Assembly: GCA_019247845.1 (NCBI GenBank)
Contig: JAFBAL010000012.1
Location: forward strand, 1-53,561
Direction: 5' to 3'
Length of the DNA: 53,561 nt
From: Alphaproteobacteria bacterium
GTDB taxonomy: Bacteria; Pseudomonadota; Alphaproteobacteria; Micropepsales; Micropepsaceae
The translations under genes were made by a program, and so were the position numbers. Below are positions 17,730-25,261 of the stretch, piece by piece. Each line of letters opens with the position of its first letter. Positions within the stretch are counted from its first letter, which is position 1. Below the pieces are notes generated by a model. It was not told the DNA's origin, did not search any database, and saw only the letters and a program-made list of their open reading frames with translations.

Positions 17730-19649
17730 CTACCAGCCGCCGCCGCCGCCCCCACCCCCGCCGCCGCCGGAGAAGCCGCCGCCGCCGCTGCCCGAGCTCG
17801 AGCCCGGAGGCGTCGCGGCGGATGCCGCGGCCGAAGCGATGGAGGAGCCCAGCGCCGAGGTGAAGCCGGCCGTGCCCAGCCGGTCGAAGGACGAGCCCGA
17901 ATACCACACCGGCACATAGGCGGCGCGGCCGCCGGAGGTGGGATCGTTGCCGGCCGCGGCGGCTTCGGCCTCGAACTTCCTGCTCCATTGGTTCTCGCAA
18001 TCGAGCGCGATCGCATAGGGCAGGAAGCGCTCGAAGACCTCTGGCGTCACCTCGGGCGGGTTCAAGACCTCCAGGCGGTTCTTCTCCGCGGTCGTCAGAT
18101 ACATCTTGAAGCCCGCGATCTCGTCGAGGATCTTCGCTCCGGCGAGCGTCGGCGCCTTGAGCAGGTGATAGAAGACATAGCTCATGATGCCGCCGGCGAT
18201 GAGCGCCACGAGCGCCGCGGCGGGAACGTCGTGGGTCACGAAGGTCACGATGGCGACCGCGAGCCCGGCGACCGGGATCGCGAAGATCGTGGCGAAGATC
18301 GCGCCGAGGACGTTGAGCACTCGCGAGCCCGGTCCCGACACGACGCCCGCCCAGGCTTTGAAGGCACGATGCAGCAGGAAGGCGGCGGCGCCCGAGGCGA
18401 CCGCGATCGCCGCCAGCACGCCGCAGGCGGTTCCCCAGTCGTCGCACATCAGCGCGGTCGCGATCGCGCCGACGATCAGGATCGCCACGCCGCCCGCGAA
18501 CCAGGCGGTGTTGGTGTTGAAATAGACGCGCTCGTATTCGTTCTCGAGGCTGTCCTCGAGCGCCGAGATCGAGGCCGCGACGGTCTCGTGGTTTTCGTCC
18601 TTGAGCACGATCGTGTCGCGGCGCTTGAACAGCTTGCGCGCCATCGCGGCCTCGCCGGAGGACAGCGCGGCTTCGTCCTGGCCGGTGCGGGTCAGCGTAT
18701 AGGTGCCGCCGCTCTCGGATATCGTGAGATATCTCTTGACCGCCATGTCGACCAGCGAGGCGGCGTAGCATTTGCGGTCGTAGGCCATGCGGTTCACGAA
18801 GCGCGCCGCGGCCGGCGAAAAGCCCTGCGGCGCGCCGAACAGCGGGATCACGACGCCGCGCCTCGGGTCGCGGCCGTGCGACCACCAGGCGATGAAGTAA
18901 TAGATGAACAGCATGAACATCGCCGCCCAGGCGACGATCGACGGCGCGTTGTCCTCGAGATACCGGCGGCGCAGCTCGGCCCGGCTCGGCGGCAGCACCG
19001 CCCCCTTGGCGAAGCCGACGGCGACGGTGAGCCCCTCGCCCAGGCCCAGCGGCTCGGTGGTGTGGAACGCGATCGCATTGCCGCTCAGCAGCAGCGCCTC
19101 GGCATTCTCGCTTTTCGCGCCCGCGGCGCCGGTATAGAGCGCGTATTGCTTGATCTTGCCGCCGACCGGAAGCTGGATATGCGCCTCGGCCCGGTCGATC
19201 GGGAACTTCCAGAAATTGCCCGTGACGTTCCAATAGAGCTCGTCATAGCCCTTGTAGAAGCCGATCTGGCGCGTCGTCTGGTATTGGATCGTGTAGGTGT
19301 GGCGGCCCGGATCGACGAAGACGTCCTTGTCGCCGATCTTGATGCTGCGCCCGTCCTCGCTGTTCTCGATCGTATAGGGCTCGGCATGGCCGTCGCGCAT
19401 CACCGAGGCGACGCTCAAGCCCACATGGATGCTGTTGCCGAGACGGTCGGTGTAGCGGGTCGGGATGACGCGGAAGATGCCGTGGCGGATGGCGTCGCCC
19501 TCGGCGATCACCGAGATCGTCTCGGTGACGGTGAGCGTTCCGCTGCCGGCGACGGCGATGTCGCTGGAGAAATCGGTGATGCGCTCGTCGGCGACCGCCG
19601 GCGCAACCCACAGCGCAAGCAGCGCGACAAAGGCGCCGAAGCGCTTCAT
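17730..19649 (-). CDS. DUF2207 membrane protein with poly-glycine tail
   Basis: A 639-residue protein: signal peptide (MKRFGAFVALLALWVAP), an extracytoplasmic DUF2207 domain (residues ~20-240, with HGIFRVIPTRY and YELYWNVTGN-like residues), one membrane segment near 250, a cytoplasmic stretch, a cluster of membrane segments around 400-500 and a C-terminal tail ending in a run of Gly closed by Trp. The ATG at 19649 shares one base with the LemA stop (TGATG), and LemA-DUF2207 pairs are common in bacteria. Their joint role, often guessed to be envelope related, is unknown. The gene's last ~60 bases are a CCG/CCC tract prone to length change. Confidence 0.9.
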   Translation of the reverse strand: MKRFGAFVALLALWVAPAVADERITDFSSDIAVAGSGTLTVTETISVIAEGDAIRHGIFRVIPTRYTDRLGNSIHVGLSVASVMRDGHAEPYTIENSEDGRSIKIGDKDVFVDPGRHTYTIQYQTTRQIGFYKGYDELYWNVTGNFWKFPIDRAEAHIQLPVGGKIKQYALYTGAAGAKSENAEALLLSGNAIAFHTTEPLGLGEGLTVAVGFAKGAVLPPSRAELRRRYLEDNAPSIVAWAAMFMLFIYYFIAWWSHGRDPRRGVVIPLFGAPQGFSPAAARFVNRMAYDRKCYAASLVDMAVKRYLTISESGGTYTLTRTGQDEAALSSGEAAMARKLFKRRDTIVLKDENHETVAASISALEDSLENEYERVYFNTNTAWFAGGVAILIVGAIATALMCDDWGTACGVLAAIAVASGAAAFLLHRAFKAWAGVVSGPGSRVLNVLGAIFATIFAIPVAGLAVAIVTFVTHDVPAAALVALIAGGIMSYVFYHLLKAPTLAGAKILDEIAGFKMYLTTAEKNRLEVLNPPEVTPEVFERFLPYAIALDCENQWSRKFEAEAAAAGNDPTSGGRAAYVPVWYSGSSFDRLGTAGFTSALGSSIASAAASAATPPGSSSGSGGGGFSGGGGGGGGGGGW

Positions 19650-20203
19650 CAGCTGAACGAAACCTTGGGCGCTTCGCGGTCGGCCGCGTTGTCGATCTGG
19701 AAGAACGTTCCCGGCTTGAAGTTGCCGAAGCCCGCGATGAGGTTCGAGGGGAACTGCTCGATCATCACGTTGAAGTCGCGCACCGTGCCGTTGTAGTAGC
19801 GCCGCGCGAGCTGGATCTGGTCCTCGATATCGGTCAGCTCGTTCTGGAGCTGCTGGAAGTTCTGGCTCGCCTTGAGCTCCGGATAGGCCTCGGCCACCGC
19901 CAGCACCTTGCCGATCGCCGCGGTGATCGCCTGCTCGGTCTGGGCGCGCGCCGCCGGATCGCTCTGGCCCTGGCCCGCGCTGCGCAGCCGCGCCAGCTCG
20001 TCGAAGGTCGTGCGCTCGTGCGTGGCATAGCCCTTCACGGTCTCGACCAGGTTGGGGATCAGGTCGGCGCGGCGCTTCAATTGCGCCTCGATGCCGCTCC
20101 AGGCTTCGGCGACGACGTTCTTGCGCCGCACCAGACCGTTGTAGACGGAGATGGCCCAAAGGGCGATCACCACGAGGACGGCGAGAAGAATCAGCCCGAT
20201 CAT
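19649..20203 (-). CDS. lemA: LemA family protein
   Basis: A 184-residue protein from the ATG at 20203; a GTG at 20227 could add eight. It has one N-terminal membrane segment (MIGLILLAVLVVIALWAI), then the LemA helical domain with LKRRADLIPNLVETVKGY, YPELKASQNFQQLQNEL and RRYYNGTVRDFNV. LemA proteins have an outside N-terminus and a long antiparallel helical bundle; their biochemical role is unsettled. It precedes and overlaps the DUF2207 gene by one base. Confidence 0.95.
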   Translation of the reverse strand: MIGLILLAVLVVIALWAISVYNGLVRRKNVVAEAWSGIEAQLKRRADLIPNLVETVKGYATHERTTFDELARLRSAGQGQSDPAARAQTEQAITAAIGKVLAVAEAYPELKASQNFQQLQNELTDIEDQIQLARRYYNGTVRDFNVMIEQFPSNLIAGFGNFKPGTFFQIDNAADREAPKVSFS

Positions 20204-20227
20204 GGTCGCCAAATTACCTTCCGGCAC

Positions 20228-21007
20228 TCACAAAAGCCAGGGGATGACCGCCTTGCGCGCGGGCGGATAGGCGGGGAACCGCGCCTCGTACCAGCGGTGA
20301 TGGCTGAGCGCGCGCGGGATCAGGTTGGCCGCGGTCCATATCGCGAAGCTGAGCGCGGCCAGGTTCCAGCACCTCAGCGCGAAGCCCGACCATTCCAGGA
20401 TCTCGCCCAGGTGATTGGGACACGACACGCGCTCGAACATGCCGCCGCGCGGCAGCGCGTAGTCGGCCTGCGGCGTGCGCAGCCGCATCAGCCGCCCGTC
20501 GGCCCAAAGGTTGAGCGCGGCACCGCATATAAAGAGTGCGAGGCCCAGGACGAACCGCGGGTCGGCGAGCCAGCTCTCGGGGTAGGCGATCCAGCCGAGC
20601 GTCACGCCGTTCAGCCCGGCATTGACGGTGTTGAAAAGCGCCGCCGAGCCCGCAATGGCGAGCGGCATCGTCTTGTCCCTGCCCCTCAGCCGCCACGGGA
20701 AGACCAGCGCGCGGTTGACATAATGCGCGACCCACGCCGCGAAGAAGACCCAGGCGGACGCCGACTTGTGCGCCGGCCCGATCAGGAACAGCGCCGCGAA
20801 GACGACGAGCGACACCGACTCCATCGCGAGCCAGCCGAGCCGGTTGGAAATCCGCGGGCCCCAGCCGCCGCGGACGTGGCGGCCGTAGGGGGCGGTGACG
20901 AAAAGCTGCAAGGGCACGAGCGCGACGGCGAGCGCCATCCACGCCAGCGCGACGGCATGCAAGGAAACGCCTCCAAGCGCGGCTATGCGCAAGGAGGCGC
21001 TATCCAT
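20228..21007 (-). CDS. 3-oxo-5-alpha-steroid 4-dehydrogenase-like membrane reductase
   Basis: A 259-residue, roughly six-segment protein. The C-terminal third has the steroid 5-alpha-reductase signature: PRGGMFERVSCPNHLGEILE, then SFAIWTAANLIPRALSHHRW with the RAxxHHxWY NADPH region, and PAYPPARKAVIPWLL at the end, typical of SRD5A1/2-like proteins. It would reduce a carbon-carbon double bond next to a ketone in a steroid or isoprenoid using NADPH. The stop lies 24 bases before the LemA ATG, so co-transcription is possible. Substrate in this bacterium unknown. Confidence 0.88.
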   Translation of the reverse strand: MDSASLRIAALGGVSLHAVALAWMALAVALVPLQLFVTAPYGRHVRGGWGPRISNRLGWLAMESVSLVVFAALFLIGPAHKSASAWVFFAAWVAHYVNRALVFPWRLRGRDKTMPLAIAGSAALFNTVNAGLNGVTLGWIAYPESWLADPRFVLGLALFICGAALNLWADGRLMRLRTPQADYALPRGGMFERVSCPNHLGEILEWSGFALRCWNLAALSFAIWTAANLIPRALSHHRWYEARFPAYPPARKAVIPWLL

Positions 21008-21034
21008 CGGAAATTGAACCGGGAAGGCGGCGGT

Positions 21035-21442
21035 CTACTCGTCGGCCTGCGACATCACCGAGACCAGACGCAGCACGTGCTTGCGCACGCCCGGGCTCTT
21101 GATGCTGCAGAACTTCGCGTAGAGCTCCTCGGCGCTGGTCAGCACCACCGGCAGCGGCTTGTTGGGGCGGCTGGTGGAGTCGAGGCCTTCGAAGAAATAG
21201 CTGATGTCGACCTCGAGCAGGTTGGCCATCTCGAACAGGCGGCCGGCGCTGACGCGGTTCTTGCCGCTCTCGTACTTCTGGATCTGCTGGAAGCTGATGC
21301 CGAGCGGCTCGCCGAATTCGGTCTGGCTCATGCCTCGGGCCTTGCGCGCCATGCGGATGCGTTTGGCGACATGATCGTCGAATGCGTTTGCATTCCTTGC
21401 ACTGGTCACTTGGGGGGCTGCCCGGGAACTTGTCTTGTACAT
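21035..21442 (-). CDS. XRE-family transcriptional regulator
   Basis: A ~135-residue protein with a Cro/C1 helix-turn-helix at residues ~25-80 (RIRMARKARGMSQTEFGEPL, then SFQQIQKYESGKNRVSAGRL) and a short C-terminal region (FCSIKSPGVRKHVLRLVSVM) of a type common in alphaproteobacterial XRE proteins. The ATG at 21442 is chosen because the promoter placed at 21468-21497 would start transcription near 21461, ruling out the upstream ATG at 21481. Target genes unknown; it sits between the reductase and the second LysR/GNAT module. Confidence 0.85.
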   Translation of the reverse strand: MYKTSSRAAPQVTSARNANAFDDHVAKRIRMARKARGMSQTEFGEPLGISFQQIQKYESGKNRVSAGRLFEMANLLEVDISYFFEGLDSTSRPNKPLPVVLTSAEELYAKFCSIKSPGVRKHVLRLVSVMSQADE

Positions 21443-21467
21443 TGCTCTAGAATCGCTGTGGCAACCC

Positions 21468-21497
21468 ATAAAGCAATGCACGATGAGAATTTGTCAA
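21468..21497 (-). promoter_or_regulatory. Possible sigma-70 promoter of the XRE gene
   Basis: A perfect -35 TTGACA (minus strand, 21497-21492) is followed after 18 bases by CTTTAT (21473-21468), a weak -10. It lies within an AT-rich gap of about 250 bases (21443-21689) that shows no convincing gene. Confidence 0.45.
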
Positions 21498-21689
21498 CGA
21501 CATTTGAGAAAAAAGGACAGCGTAGTTAACTGCCATATGCAGCGCTGAGTACTTCAGACTTTCACTAGCGAATTCAAGGTCTCGATTGCCGCTGCAGCCG
21601 GAACGGAAAAAATCGAGCAGTTTCATTTGCTGAAGTCGGATGTGTATCAAAAAAGGCAACACTAGGTTGACCTGAAGACGGGTTCGTCC

Positions 21690-22790
21690 TCATTCCGCAC
21701 GTTTAACCCGTCCGTTCTCGAGGCGCGCGAAGCCGTTGAACGGATTGGCCGGCACCTTGCCGCTATAGGCCTTGGCGAGGTCGGTCGGCCCGATGAACTC
21801 GTCGCGGAACCAGGGGAAATGCTTCGGCGAGAACGAGGCGATCAGAAGATCGGCGAGACGGCGCACGCGCGGGATGCGCGCGGCATCGACGTGATAGGTC
21901 ATCCAGATGTCGAGCGCGACATGGATGTCGACGTCGAGGACGATGGGAACGATGGGCGCGCCGATGGTGTAGACGTAGGTCGGCAGCATGCCGATGCCGG
22001 CGCCGTTGACGATCGACCAGTAATGCGCGCTCGAGACGTTGGTGCGCAGCGAGACGAGGCCTTCCGGATTCACGCCGGGGAAAAGCCTGTTGTAGAGCAC
22101 CTGCCACTTCTCGTCCTCGTCGGCCTGGATGACGATGCGGTGGTTCTGAAGGTCGGCCACCGTCTTGGGCATGCCGTAGATGTCGATATAGGACTGGGCC
22201 GCGAACAGCACGAGATGCATCTGGCCGAGCTTGACGACGCGAAGCTCCGGCGAGGTCGGCCGGATGAGCTGCACCGAGAGGTCCACCTCCATGCGCAGCA
22301 CGTCGGCGGAGCGCATCGCGCAGTTGACGTCGAGCAGCAGCTTGGGGTTGGCGCGCTGGAACTCGACCAGGTTGGGCGCGATCCATAGCGTGCCCAATCC
22401 CTCGGTGACGCCGAAGCGGACCTTGCCGGTGACCGTACGGTCGGTGGAGTCGCGGGCCTGCATCAGCGCGCGCGCCGCCTCTTCCATCTTGTTCGCGGCG
22501 GCGAGGATCTTGTCGCCCTCGGCGGTCAGCCGGACGCCGTCGACGTGACGCGTGACCAGCGTCACGCCCAGCGCTTTCTCGAAGCCGCTAATACGCTTGC
22601 GCAGCGCATTGACCGAGAGGCCGACATGATCCGCAGCCGCGCGGAAACTCTTGCAGCGCACCAGCTCAAGGAACAGGTGCGCGTTCTCCCAATCCAGCAA
22701 TTGCCGGGCTTGGGGCTTCACCGCCTGCTCGCCTGCGAGCTTGACCGCCTGTTCACCAGCGAGAACAGGCCGTTCACCCACCGTCCGCAT
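21690..22790 (-). CDS. LysR-family transcriptional regulator, copy 2
   Basis: A 366-residue regulator with an unusual 30-residue N-terminal extension holding a tandem LAGEQAVK repeat, then the winged helix (ENAHLFLELVRCKSFRAAA, then LSVNALRKRISGFEKALG) and the effector domain (residues ~115-325, with GVTEGLGTLWIAPNLVEF). Divergent from GNAT copy 2 with 56 bases between starts. It is the counterpart of the 12274-13323 regulator, sharing the position relative to a GNAT gene and the (M/F)PWF-x2-EF tail. The C-terminal extension after that tail is longer and ends NGRVKRAE. Confidence 0.9.
   Translation of the reverse strand: MRTVGERPVLAGEQAVKLAGEQAVKPQARQLLDWENAHLFLELVRCKSFRAAADHVGLSVNALRKRISGFEKALGVTLVTRHVDGVRLTAEGDKILAAANKMEEAARALMQARDSTDRTVTGKVRFGVTEGLGTLWIAPNLVEFQRANPKLLLDVNCAMRSADVLRMEVDLSVQLIRPTSPELRVVKLGQMHLVLFAAQSYIDIYGMPKTVADLQNHRIVIQADEDEKWQVLYNRLFPGVNPEGLVSLRTNVSSAHYWSIVNGAGIGMLPTYVYTIGAPIVPIVLDVDIHVALDIWMTYHVDAARIPRVRRLADLLIASFSPKHFPWFRDEFIGPTDLAKAYSGKVPANPFNGFARLENGRVKRAE
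22720..22767. repeat. 24-bp tandem repeat (two copies) in the LysR copy 2 gene
   Basis: Two adjacent 24-base units starting with ACCGCCTG at 22720 and 22744 encode the doubled LAGEQAVK peptide. The copies differ at a few bases, so the duplication is not brand new. It lies outside the DNA-binding domain. Confidence 0.8.
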
Positions 22791-22809
22791 ACCAACCAGC
22801 CTCCCTACT

Positions 22810-22830
22810 CTAAAACATACACGAATTTAG
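22810..22830. promoter_or_regulatory. Candidate LysR box between LysR copy 2 and GNAT copy 2
   Basis: CTAAA (22810-22814) and TTTAG (22826-22830) form a perfect inverted repeat with 11 bases between, which fits the T-N11-A rule for LysR operators. It sits in the 56-base divergent gap. Confidence 0.5.
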
Positions 22831-22846
22831 CGGTGGGGTAGAACCA

Positions 22847-24100
22847 ATGACGGAACACTCTCTGTCTCTCATTCGGTCCGGTACGCGCCGCAGCCCCGCG
22901 CCGATTCAGGTTAAGAGCCATCCGCTTAACCAGCTCGACCCTGCGCGTTGGGCGAAAAGACTGGTCATTTTTCAACCACCCGTGGAAATGATCGGCGAAA
23001 TGTGCGCGCTGGCCCAGGAGCACATCCCCGGCATCGCCGCCAGCGACGCCGTGCAGCGCGTGGTCGAGACCAACCCATATTCTCTTTGGGGGATGGCACG
23101 CAAATCCTCCTTCGATCCCGAAAGGCCGAAGGCGGAAGGTTTCGCGGCGGTTCTTCATCTGACCAAACAAGGTCTTAAGGCGCTGGCGGAGCGCAGTCTG
23201 GACTGCTCCGATCCGGATCCCGCGATGCTGGCCAAGCCCGGCGAGCGGCCGGCGGGAATCTATTTCTGGGCGACTTTTGCGCCCGGAACGCTGGCGCCGG
23301 CAGTGACGCTGGTGGTCGAGAAATTCTCGGTTGCGCCGTTCGACGGCGTTCCCCTCTACACGCGCGTGACGACGCCGGACGGACGGCGCTTCACCGAGAC
23401 GCTGGGCTTCCGTCAGGGCGCCGTGATCGACGGCGTCGAAGCGCCGCACCTCTATGTTTACGAGCGCAACAGGGCCAAGCCGTCCGGGCCGCCGATCTAC
23501 GACAGCTACGGCAAGGGCAAAGAGCGCCGCGCGCTGTCGGTCAGCGTGGCGCGCGAGCTGAACGACCTCTTGAAAGTCATCAGTACCCGGAGCGCCGTCT
23601 ACATCGCCGAGCAGGAATGCCCGTTCGAGGAAGAGTTCGACGGCAACGACCTGACCGCGACGCATCTGATCGGTTATGCCGGCGACGAGCCGGTGGCCTG
23701 CATCCGCGTGCGCTTCTTTGCCGACTTCGCCAAGCTCGAGCGGCTGGCGGTGCGCAAGGAGTTCCGCAATTCGCGCATCTCGTTCCTGGTGGTCAAGGCC
23801 GCCATCGAGCTCGTGCGCGTCAAGGGCTATCGCAGGATCTATGGCCACGCCCAGCGGCGGCTGATGGATTTCTGGAGCCGCTTCGGCGCCAAGCCGTTCC
23901 AGGGCTCCAAGGAATTCGTGTTCTCGGACTTCGACTATGTCGAGATGCTGATCGAGCTCGAGCCGCATCCCAATGCGATCAAGCTCGGCACCGACCCCTT
24001 CGTGATCATTCGTCCGGAGGGACGCTGGCATGTGCCCGGCGTCCTGGAACGCTCGGCGTCGCGCCCGGCGACGCGCCCCTCAGTAGGATTTGCGTCATGA
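22847..24100 (+). CDS. Two-part GNAT-family acyltransferase-like protein, copy 2
   Basis: A 417-residue paralogue of the protein at 10957-12222. The C-terminal GNAT domain (residues ~245-365) has EEEFDGNDLTATHLIGY, FAKLERLAVRKEFRNSRI and RIYGHAQRRLMDFWSRFGAK, and the tail IIRPEGRWHVPGVLERS is shared with copy 1. The N-terminal ~230 residues align in layout (NPYSLWGMA against NPISFWGVY; IYFWATFAPG against FYLWAIVTPG) but have diverged. The stop overlaps the isochorismatase-like start (ATGA at 24097-24100), a partner that copy 1 lacks. Divergent LysR control is likely. Substrate unknown. Confidence 0.8.
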   Translation: MTEHSLSLIRSGTRRSPAPIQVKSHPLNQLDPARWAKRLVIFQPPVEMIGEMCALAQEHIPGIAASDAVQRVVETNPYSLWGMARKSSFDPERPKAEGFAAVLHLTKQGLKALAERSLDCSDPDPAMLAKPGERPAGIYFWATFAPGTLAPAVTLVVEKFSVAPFDGVPLYTRVTTPDGRRFTETLGFRQGAVIDGVEAPHLYVYERNRAKPSGPPIYDSYGKGKERRALSVSVARELNDLLKVISTRSAVYIAEQECPFEEEFDGNDLTATHLIGYAGDEPVACIRVRFFADFAKLERLAVRKEFRNSRISFLVVKAAIELVRVKGYRRIYGHAQRRLMDFWSRFGAKPFQGSKEFVFSDFDYVEMLIELEPHPNAIKLGTDPFVIIRPEGRWHVPGVLERSASRPATRPSVGFAS

Positions 24101-24705
24101 GCGAAATCATCGAGCTGGATCAGTACCGATGGCGCGCCGCGCCGCCCGTCGTCTTCGTCGACATGTGCCGGGACAGGCTGGAGAGCGAGGAAGGTTACGG
24201 CCTGCGCGAGACCGCCCCCGTGCTCGCCAAATGCCGCCACTTGCTCAAGGAGGCGCGCGCGCGGCATTGGCCGGTGGCCTTCGTGCGGCCGCCGCATGCG
24301 AGCGCGGGACCGCGCAACCGCGGCGCGCGCTGGATCGAGGGCTTCGAGCCCAAGCGCAACGACATGGTGTTCGACCGCGCGGGCCCGTCCTGCTATTCGA
24401 GCGAGGAATTCGCCGACGCGATGAACGACTGCGGACGCGTCTTCGTGCTCGCCGGCTTCTCGGTCGAAAGCACGGTGCTGGCGACGCTGATCGACGCGGC
24501 GCAGAACAACCACTTCGTCGGGCTGGTGCGCGACGCCTCGGCGACGCGGCCGCTGCCCGGCCACGACGCGGCGCAGAGCCACGACGCGGTGGTCGCGGTG
24601 GCGAGCCGCTTCGGCACCATCGTGACCGCCGATCACTGGATCGACGTCGCGGCCGGCACGGCGGAGGCCGGCGCGGCGCGCTCGAACGTGAGCTCGATAC
24701 GGTAG
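24097..24705 (+). CDS. Isochorismatase-like protein, probably lacking the catalytic cysteine
   Basis: A 202-residue alpha/beta protein of the isochorismatase/nicotinamidase fold. The first strand holds the expected aspartate (VVFVDMCRD). The segment that normally reads G-x5-CVxxT is AGFSVESTVLATLIDA here, with Thr at the nucleophile position, and the lysine region reads DMVFDRAGPSCY with Arg in place of Lys. It may therefore not be a normal cysteine hydrolase. It overlaps the GNAT copy 2 stop by four bases and probably acts with it. It is convergent with the PAP2 gene, 7 bases away. Confidence 0.8.
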   Translation: MSEIIELDQYRWRAAPPVVFVDMCRDRLESEEGYGLRETAPVLAKCRHLLKEARARHWPVAFVRPPHASAGPRNRGARWIEGFEPKRNDMVFDRAGPSCYSSEEFADAMNDCGRVFVLAGFSVESTVLATLIDAAQNNHFVGLVRDASATRPLPGHDAAQSHDAVVAVASRFGTIVTADHWIDVAAGTAEAGAARSNVSSIR

Positions 24706-24712
24706 GAAGGGC

Positions 24713-25261
24713 TCACCAGGTATAGGTGAACTTCACATAGGCGCTGTCGCCGGTCGCATAGAACTGGCTGTCGATCTGGCGGTTGTGCCAGCGCGTGGTG
24801 ACGAGGTGCGTGTAGCCCCAGGCGATGCCGGCGCTCGCCACCGCGTCCCACCAGTGATGCTCCTTGGCATTGACCACCGAATAGCCGGCATAGCCCGCCG
24901 CGAGATAGGCCGGCGCCCCATATTGCCACCCGTAGCGCGTCCACAGGAACGACGCCGGCGCGAAGGCGACCGCGGTGGTCAGCGACGGGAACGAGCGGAA
25001 GTCGGAATGATCCGGACGCTGCTCGCGCACGAACTGCTTGAGCGCAAGCACGGTGCCGACCGTCAGCGCCGTATCGACGCCGAGCTGCGACACGCCCTGC
25101 CAGTCGCGGTGATGCAAGAGCGCGATGCCGCCTGCCGCGATCGGCAGCGCGATCGCGACCGCCTTGCCCGCATTGTCGGACGCCTGCGCGGCCGGCGCGC
25201 CGAGCGCCAGCGCCGCCGCCGCAACCGCAACCGCAACCAGCCTGCGCATCGTGAACCTCAT
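24713..25261 (-). CDS. PAP2-like phosphatase with degenerate motifs
   Basis: A 182-residue protein with a signal peptide (RRLVAVAVAAAALALGAPAA) and a PAP2-type core: KQFVREQRP matches the K-x6-RP motif 1, but motif 2 (PSGH) reads PSLTT, and motif 3 (SR-x5-H-x3-D) reads NAKEHHWWDAV. The loss of the PSGH histidine makes normal acid phosphatase activity doubtful. The ATG at 25261 overlaps the multicopper oxidase stop (ATGA at 25258-25261), so it is the last gene of the operon read from the two-component system. A longer open frame to 26566 exists upstream but is a shadow of the oxidase gene. Confidence 0.75.
   Translation of the reverse strand: MRFTMRRLVAVAVAAAALALGAPAAQASDNAGKAVAIALPIAAGGIALLHHRDWQGVSQLGVDTALTVGTVLALKQFVREQRPDHSDFRSFPSLTTAVAFAPASFLWTRYGWQYGAPAYLAAGYAGYSVVNAKEHHWWDAVASAGIAWGYTHLVTTRWHNRQIDSQFYATGDSAYVKFTYTW

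Noticed and set aside
17730..17790. CCG/CCC-rich tract that could be taken for a structured repeat or CRISPR-like element
   Set aside because: It encodes the poly-Gly end of the DUF2207 protein; there are no spacers.
21447..21662. 71-codon minus frame in the gap upstream of the XRE gene
   Set aside because: No ribosome site, no family, and it overlaps the promoter of the XRE gene.
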